Origin: Candidatus Heimdallarchaeota archaeon
GTDB taxonomy: Archaea > Asgardarchaeota > Heimdallarchaeia > Heimdallarchaeales > Heimdallarchaeaceae
Length of the DNA: 46,020 nt
Assembly: GCA_030608385.1 (NCBI GenBank)
Contig: JAUWEG010000007.1
Coordinates: 1 to 46,020 of the forward strand
Direction of reading: 5' to 3'
Shown here: positions 41,347 through 46,020 of the stretch, one piece after another
Numbering within the stretch: position 1 is the stretch's first letter
How the letters are laid out: every line of letters begins with the position of its first letter
Made by a program: the position numbers and the translations under genes
The notes under the pieces: generated by a model
Database searches by the model: none
The model's input: the letters and a program-made list of their open reading frames with translations, nothing else
What the model was told of the DNA's origin: nothing

Positions 41347-42957
41347 TCAATTTAACATTCTAGCTTTAGCAGCTTTCACAAACTCAAAATATGGTGGTGA
41401 AGGTTTAATGGGACGGGATTGAAATTCTGGGTGAAACTGTACAGCTATAAAACACGGGTGTTTTGGTAATTCAATTGTTTCCATTCGAATACCGTCTTCA
41501 GATTTTCCAGAGAAAATAAGACCATTTTTACTAAGAGTTTCTATATATTCAGGATTCACTTCATATCTATGTCTATGTCTTTCATAGATGATTGTGTTTT
41601 CATACATTTTCTCAAATTTTGATCCTTTTTCTAGAAGTATTTTATGTTTCCCTAGTCTCATGGTTCCTCCTAAATCAGTAATTTGCCTTTGTTCAGGAAG
41701 AATGTCTATCACAGGATGAGCTGTTGCAGAATCAATTTCTGTTGAATTTGCATCGGATAAGTTACAGACATTTCTAGCGTATTCTATTGTAGCTAGCTGA
41801 AATCCATAACAAATTCCCAAAAATGGAACATTATTCTCTCTTAGATATTTGATAACCGCTATTTTCCCCTTTACTCCTCTAGAACCAAATCCTCCTGGGA
41901 CAAGAACACCATCATATTTTGTTAATTCTGTTATTCTGTCCGGGTTCTCTTCATATTCTTCAGTTGAAATGAAGTTAATGCTTACCTTCACGTTATTATG
42001 AGCTGCTGCATGATTCAAAGCTTCTTTTACGCTAATATATGAATCTACCAATTCTGCATACTTGCCTGTTAAAGCTATCTTTACTGTTTTTTCAGCAGTA
42101 GTATGAATCTTTACTAATCTTTCATCTTCAGACCAATCTGCAACAACATCTTCATATCTAAGTTTAAGATTCAAAGTAGAACCAAACCCTTGTTTATCTA
42201 AGTAGATTGGAGCTGCAAGAACTGTATCTAAATCTGGGAGTGAAAATACTGCATTTGCTGGAACGTCACAGAACATAACAATTTTTTGTTTAGCACTGTC
42301 AGTTAAATCATGAGAACCCCTTGTAATAATAATATCAGGGCTTAAACCTGAGGATTGCATTTCACGAACCGCATGTTGTGTAGGTTTAGTTTTTTGTTCT
42401 TTTAGATTTGGAGGTTCCAAAATATAAGTTACTAACACTATAAGGAAATCATCTCTTGGTACTTCACGACGTAGTTGTCTAATAGCTTCCAAAAAGGGCT
42501 GACTTTCAATATCACCTATTGTTCCTCCTACTTCTATTATGAGTGAATCCAAATCAGAATCTCTTTCAGCAATAGCTTTTATTCTTCTTTTAATTTCATC
42601 TGTTATATGTGGAATTACTTGAACAGTTTTCCCTAAGAAATCTCCCCTTCTCTCTCGTTCAATAACGTGATGATAAACTTGACCTGTGGTAATATTTTGG
42701 TCACCTTTCATTTCAAGATTGAGAAATCTTTCATATGTCCCCATATCAAGATCAAGTTCATAACCATCTGCAGTAACAAAAGTCTCCCCATGTTCGTAAG
42801 GATTCATGGTTCCTGCATCTATATTCAGATATGGATCTATCTTGATTACATCTATTTTTTTTCCTCTGAGTTGGAGATTACGACCTATAGAAGCAGTTAC
42901 TACCCCCTTACCTAAACCTGAAATTAGAGCTCCACAAACGAAAATATATTTTGGCAC
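41347..42957 (-). CDS. pyrG: CTP synthase
   Basis: PyrG aminates UTP to CTP using glutamine and ATP. The synthetase domain begins PKYIFVCGALISGLGKG with the P-loop, then KIDPYLNIDAGTMNPYEHGE and GGTIGDIES. The class I amidotransferase domain has VPGGFGSRG, the nucleophile Cys in LGICYGFQLA, and His/Glu in AVQFHPEF. GTG 42957 is chosen: it places the start two residues before KYIFV, as in other CTP synthases, and a TATA-like element lies about 27 bases upstream. ATG 42981 would add eight unrelated residues and lie on the TATA element. The product is 536 residues. Confidence 0.96.
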   Translation of the reverse strand: MPKYIFVCGALISGLGKGVVTASIGRNLQLRGKKIDVIKIDPYLNIDAGTMNPYEHGETFVTADGYELDLDMGTYERFLNLEMKGDQNITTGQVYHHVIERERRGDFLGKTVQVIPHITDEIKRRIKAIAERDSDLDSLIIEVGGTIGDIESQPFLEAIRQLRREVPRDDFLIVLVTYILEPPNLKEQKTKPTQHAVREMQSSGLSPDIIITRGSHDLTDSAKQKIVMFCDVPANAVFSLPDLDTVLAAPIYLDKQGFGSTLNLKLRYEDVVADWSEDERLVKIHTTAEKTVKIALTGKYAELVDSYISVKEALNHAAAHNNVKVSINFISTEEYEENPDRITELTKYDGVLVPGGFGSRGVKGKIAVIKYLRENNVPFLGICYGFQLATIEYARNVCNLSDANSTEIDSATAHPVIDILPEQRQITDLGGTMRLGKHKILLEKGSKFEKMYENTIIYERHRHRYEVNPEYIETLSKNGLIFSGKSEDGIRMETIELPKHPCFIAVQFHPEFQSRPIKPSPPYFEFVKAAKARMLN

Positions 42958-42979
42958 AAAAAGTATATCGAAATAGGAC

Positions 42980-42990
42980 ATATAAATATT
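42980..42990 (-). promoter_or_regulatory. TATA-like element for pyrG
   Basis: The minus strand reads AATATTTATAT, centred about 27 bases before GTG 42957. It overlaps the alternative ATG at 42981, which argues against that start. Confidence 0.5.
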
Positions 42991-43000
42991 GCTTAATTAA

Positions 43001-43573
43001 TTAAATATCCTCATTATCATTTGATGACTTTACCATACTTTTCCATTTTTCGATAAATTCAGAAATCGAGTCATACAACCATTTTTCTTCAGGTGACATG
43101 TTCCTGATTTGAGTTGTGATATTTTTTCCTTTACCTGCAATTTTGATGATTTTTGATAATCGCATTGTCATTAAATCTCTAAGTTTTATCTCAAGGGATT
43201 CTTTTTGACGATAGGGAACAGCTTTTCCCTTTTTCTCATAATCATCAAACATTTGTTTCATGATGATATAGAAGAAATTGTTTATCTTCTGAAGATCAAT
43301 ATTTTCTCCTTCCTTTATAGCTAACCTGTAGAGTCCAGGAAAATCAAATTCACCTATTTCTTCCAATTCAATATATCCTTCTTTTTGTAGAAATGTGGCT
43401 AACCAAAAAGGCATTTTGATTTTCAATCCCTTTACCAATTTTACTTTTTTAGCGCCAATGTCAAATTCTTCCATAGTTTTCAAGCATTTTACTGGAATAT
43501 CAAAGTCTTCAAAATCATATTGAATTCTTTCCAACTCATTTAAAAATTTATTATCAGAAGTCAATGTTATCAA
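43001..43573 (-). CDS. gins23: GINS complex subunit, Gins23 (Psf2/Psf3) type
   Basis: GINS joins MCM and Cdc45/GAN in the archaeal replicative helicase. The order of domains is that of Gins23: a small beta domain first (VKLVKGLKIKMPFWLATFLQKEGYIEL), then a helical domain. The helical domain has KLRDLMTMRLSKIIKIAG and MSPEEKWLYDSISEFIEKWK, which match the corresponding parts of Pyrococcus Gins23. The start is TTG 43573, 25 bases after a TATA-like element. It sits 37 bases downstream of hel308. The 190-residue length fits the family. Confidence 0.8.
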   Translation of the reverse strand: MITLTSDNKFLNELERIQYDFEDFDIPVKCLKTMEEFDIGAKKVKLVKGLKIKMPFWLATFLQKEGYIELEEIGEFDFPGLYRLAIKEGENIDLQKINNFFYIIMKQMFDDYEKKGKAVPYRQKESLEIKLRDLMTMRLSKIIKIAGKGKNITTQIRNMSPEEKWLYDSISEFIEKWKSMVKSSNDNEDI

Positions 43574-43592
43574 TAGTACTCTTAATTTAATC

Positions 43593-43602
43593 CTTTTAAA
43601 TT
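43593..43602 (-). promoter_or_regulatory. TATA-like element for gins23
   Basis: The minus strand reads AATTTAAAAG, centred about 25 bases before TTG 43573, just downstream of the hel308 stop. It could add an internal promoter to the replication gene cluster. Confidence 0.4.
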
Positions 43603-43610
43603 ATTTTACT

Positions 43611-45860
43611 CTAGGAAAAAAAATCATCTAGTAATTTTTGAGGAGGTGTTGTATTATAATCTTCTTCAGCCTTTTCTTCTTGCTTAGAGTCTTCTGCAAG
43701 ATCAGTTCCTGAAAAACCATCACCTAATAGATGAGAAAAGATGTTCTTAACTAGTTCTTTACCAAAACCAGAAATCTTCATAATCTCATTTGGATTTGTT
43801 TCTTTCAGAATTTCTTTTGTTTTGTACCCTTTATCATAAAGTGCTCTCGCTCTCATTCTTCCTATTCCTGGAATCTGAACCAGGTTCAGTAATTCTTGTT
43901 TTATTCCATTTATCACGCGATTATGAACTGCTGAAATTTGCTTAGCCATATCCTTGAAACCCAATAATTGTGATATCTCAGAAGAAGCATAGAGGAGCCA
44001 TTCTGCATTAGAAACAACCATATATATGTCTCCACTGCCTATTCTATATCTGTCTAGCATAATATCTTCAGGAACTTCTTTAATCCAATCCTGCAAAACT
44101 AGAGACGTTTTCAGTTGACTCATAAATAACTCTAAATCAAATGATGTTTCTGGAAGATTGGCTAAAAACTCCTCTTCATGATCACTTATGAAGTTGACTA
44201 GATTAATCTGTTCATCCCTTCTTATGGTCAAAAAACGAACATCAGGAGTTGAACAAACTAATTGAAGAAAACTTAGGTCTGTTAAATAATGCTTAGATTT
44301 TATATTTCCTTTGATGAGCCCCTCTCGTATTACAATTGCACTCTTTGGATCGATATAAAGTTGGCTTACTCTTTTACCAAAGTTTGTTGGAATTAAATAA
44401 TCTGGATCATTAACTATTAGTGCTTCTTCCTGTAGAAATTTTACAACTTTATTCAGAATGGTACTTAGATTTGCGGAATCTTGCTGATATCCATAAAACG
44501 TTTGACCAAAGAACTCATGTAGTTCTTCAATAGTTTGAGTGTTCTCTGTTGATATCTGCCCCAAAACTATTTTTCGTAAGGCTGGTTCAGCGGCAATTCT
44601 GGATTCAATATCTTCAACTTCTCCGGTAATATAGGTTTGATAAAGACTAGTTGCATCAAATTCATTCTTTGCAATAACAATAGCATCTCCTTCTTTGTCA
44701 TATTGGGGTCTTCCAGCTCTTCCTGATTGTTGTTTAAATTCTAACACTGGAATCGGATAGCTTCCTAAAGTGACATTATATCTGTAGATGCTCTTAATAA
44801 TAACATATCTTGCTGGAAGATTCACACCTGCAGCTAAAGTCGGTGTAGCGCTAATAATTTTGATATTCCCTTGCTTGAAGTTATGTTCAATGATTCTTCT
44901 TTGAGCTGAATTTAATCCTGCATGATGATAAGCCACACCATTTCTAACAAGCTGTGCTAAACCTCTTGATTGTTTTGTTTGTTCTCCTGTATTTAGAATC
45001 TCTGAAGACGTTGCATTTAGTTTCTCTTTTTCTTCTTTTGAAAGAGTTTTATTTGTTCTAGATGCTAGATTCTTAGCAGTAGATTCTGCCATTTTTCTAG
45101 TTGTGGCAAAGACTAATGCTTGATTTCTCTTGCTTAATATGTAATCAGTAAGATTATTGAAACCATCCTTGAACTTTGAAGGAATGGTAACCTCAGAACC
45201 ATCACCATAAATTATGTTATTATCAAAAAGGACTCCTTCTTTTAATTTGACGGGTCTCCAATTACTTGAAACAAGCTCAGCTTCCAACCACCGAGCTATC
45301 TGATCTGCATTTCTAATAGTTGCACTTAGAGCTAGAATCTGTGCATCGCAGAGTTGTCTTAATTGTGCTATTACTACTTCTAAAGTAGGACCTCTTGAAG
45401 AATCATTTATGAGATGTACTTCATCAGATACAATTAATCCAATCTTGTTAATCCATCGTGCTTGATGCCTTATAGCTGAATCTATTTTTTCATTCGTAGC
45501 AATAATAACGTCAGCATATTGTGCTCTTGTATCTTCCACATCATAATCCCCAGTGAGTAAAATGGTTTTTTTGTTTAGCAAATCAAGAAAAGATTTGAAT
45601 TCCATATATTTCTCAAAAGCCAAAGCTCTCAAAGGTGAAAGATATAGTGTTTTCAACCCAGTTTCAGTAAGTTTTTTGATACTTGCGAATAATGCGAGTA
45701 AGGTTTTTCCAGAAGCTGTAGGGATTGCAACAACTAAATTAGTTCCATCAAAAAGACCTTTTTTTATTGCTTCTTCTTGTGGTGGATATAACGAGGATAT
45801 TCCTTCTGTGATTAATTTCTCTTTTATAATTTCAGGTAATGGAAGATCCTCTATTTTCAT
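43611..45860 (-). CDS. hel308: Hel308 (Hjm) ATP-dependent DNA helicase with C-terminal PIP-box
   Basis: Hel308 is a superfamily 2, Ski2-like helicase acting on stalled forks. The 749-residue protein shows AIPTASGKT (45-53), DEVH (146-149), LSATIRN, the ATTRKM segment and QSGRAGRPQYD in the two RecA domains. These are followed by the winged-helix and ratchet domains and a helix-hairpin-helix region (LVQIPGIGRMRARALYDKGY). The last residues, QKLLDDFFS (741-749), match the PCNA-binding PIP consensus Q-x-x-h-x-x-a-a exactly. The ATG follows GAGGT. The MCM-like gene ends 17 bases upstream. Confidence 0.96.
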   Translation of the reverse strand: MKIEDLPLPEIIKEKLITEGISSLYPPQEEAIKKGLFDGTNLVVAIPTASGKTLLALFASIKKLTETGLKTLYLSPLRALAFEKYMEFKSFLDLLNKKTILLTGDYDVEDTRAQYADVIIATNEKIDSAIRHQARWINKIGLIVSDEVHLINDSSRGPTLEVVIAQLRQLCDAQILALSATIRNADQIARWLEAELVSSNWRPVKLKEGVLFDNNIIYGDGSEVTIPSKFKDGFNNLTDYILSKRNQALVFATTRKMAESTAKNLASRTNKTLSKEEKEKLNATSSEILNTGEQTKQSRGLAQLVRNGVAYHHAGLNSAQRRIIEHNFKQGNIKIISATPTLAAGVNLPARYVIIKSIYRYNVTLGSYPIPVLEFKQQSGRAGRPQYDKEGDAIVIAKNEFDATSLYQTYITGEVEDIESRIAAEPALRKIVLGQISTENTQTIEELHEFFGQTFYGYQQDSANLSTILNKVVKFLQEEALIVNDPDYLIPTNFGKRVSQLYIDPKSAIVIREGLIKGNIKSKHYLTDLSFLQLVCSTPDVRFLTIRRDEQINLVNFISDHEEEFLANLPETSFDLELFMSQLKTSLVLQDWIKEVPEDIMLDRYRIGSGDIYMVVSNAEWLLYASSEISQLLGFKDMAKQISAVHNRVINGIKQELLNLVQIPGIGRMRARALYDKGYKTKEILKETNPNEIMKISGFGKELVKNIFSHLLGDGFSGTDLAEDSKQEEKAEEDYNTTPPQKLLDDFFS

Positions 45861-45877
45861 TATTCAACCTCGTACTA

Positions 45878-46020
45878 TTAAGCTAATTTCACAAAACCAT
45901 CACTTGGAGAATAAATCTCTCCATTACTGCGAAGTTGATTAATTACTCTGTCTACAAAATCATCATCTATATTCTGCTCTTTAGCTAGTTCTTTTATTCT
46001 TCTTATTGATACAACATCTG
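45878..46020 (-). CDS. mcm: C-terminal end of a probable MCM replicative helicase (5' part outside window)
   Basis: Only 46 codons and a TAA (followed in frame by TAG) are visible. The segment is a winged helix: VVSIRRIKELAKEQNID, DDFVDRVINQL, RSNGEIYSPSDGFVKLA. The GEIY-x-P-x-x-G-[FY]-[VL]-K-L end is typical of archaeal MCM C-termini. The order MCM, Hel308, GINS23 on one strand supports the call. Another winged-helix protein is possible, since the ATPase core is not in view. Confidence 0.72.
   Translation of the reverse strand, partial: DVVSIRRIKELAKEQNIDDDFVDRVINQLRSNGEIYSPSDGFVKLA

Noticed and set aside
1-46020. CRISPR arrays or insertion sequences
   Set aside because: No regularly spaced direct repeats, Cas genes, transposases or IS-type terminal inverted repeats were seen in the reading.

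Overview
The window is a gene-dense, AT-rich stretch of an archaeal chromosome, best explained as an Asgard (Promethearchaeota) genome. Archaeal identity is clear from ribosomal protein eS17, an Lsm protein, NurA-HerA, Hel308, GINS23, an MCM-type C-terminus, RIO2, a DRG GTPase, and frequent TATA-like elements 24-34 nt upstream of start codons, which implies many leaderless transcripts. Asgard affiliation rests mainly on a probable ESCRT-II EAP30-domain (Vps22-like) protein at 23.2-23.9 kb. The complex I-like genes would fit a Heimdallarchaeia-like lineage, but that is only a guess.

Layout. 1-5.6 kb (minus): the 3'-truncated indolepyruvate:ferredoxin oxidoreductase alpha subunit (iorA), then a heterodimeric ABC exporter pair. 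5.7-7.4 kb (plus): two paralogous secreted, C-terminally anchored proteins, divergent from the exporter. 7.4-12.8 kb (plus): four overlapping membrane genes resembling NuoJ, NuoK, NuoL and NuoN, followed by a polyprenyl diphosphate synthase. 12.8-15.0 kb (minus): two tandem myo-inositol-1-phosphate synthase paralogues, one lacking a lysine of the active-site motif. 15.1-23.0 kb (plus): sugar-nucleotide epimerase, a large PIN-domain protein, a KaiC/RadA-like ATPase, eS17, a seven-TM/esterase fusion, class II HMG-CoA reductase and a nucleoside phosphorylase. 23.0-23.2 kb: a convergent gap with a striking G-rich hairpin. 23.2-26.1 kb: the ESCRT-II-like gene (minus), then a beta-CASP RNase and hexulose-6-phosphate synthase (plus). 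26.1-31.4 kb (minus): ABC-2 transporter (ATPase and two permeases), an MFS carrier and a DUF362 protein. 31.5-38.3 kb: YtcJ-like amidohydrolase, DRG GTPase, ArsR-like regulator, methyltransferase, RIO2 kinase and a COG2433/DUF460 protein. 38.3-46.0 kb (minus): Lsm, HerA, NurA, CTP synthase, GINS23, Hel308 and the C-terminal end of a probable MCM.

How genes work together. The right end is a DNA replication and repair neighbourhood (MCM, Hel308, GINS23, NurA-HerA). The middle is rich in lipid-related enzymes (HMG-CoA reductase, prenyl synthase, inositol phosphate synthase, epimerase), consistent with isoprenoid lipids and inositol-containing polar lipids. Information-processing genes (eS17, RIO2, DRG, beta-CASP RNase, Lsm) are scattered among transporters.

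The most useful observations are the orphan ESCRT-II-like gene, two genes whose conserved N-termini can only be reached from an ATT codon behind a good Shine-Dalgarno sequence, a complex I-like membrane module that seems to have lost proton-path residues, the K-to-Q inositol phosphate synthase paralogue, and a PIP-box at the end of Hel308. I saw no tRNA, rRNA, CRISPR array or insertion sequence. No gene-free stretch exceeds 300 bases.
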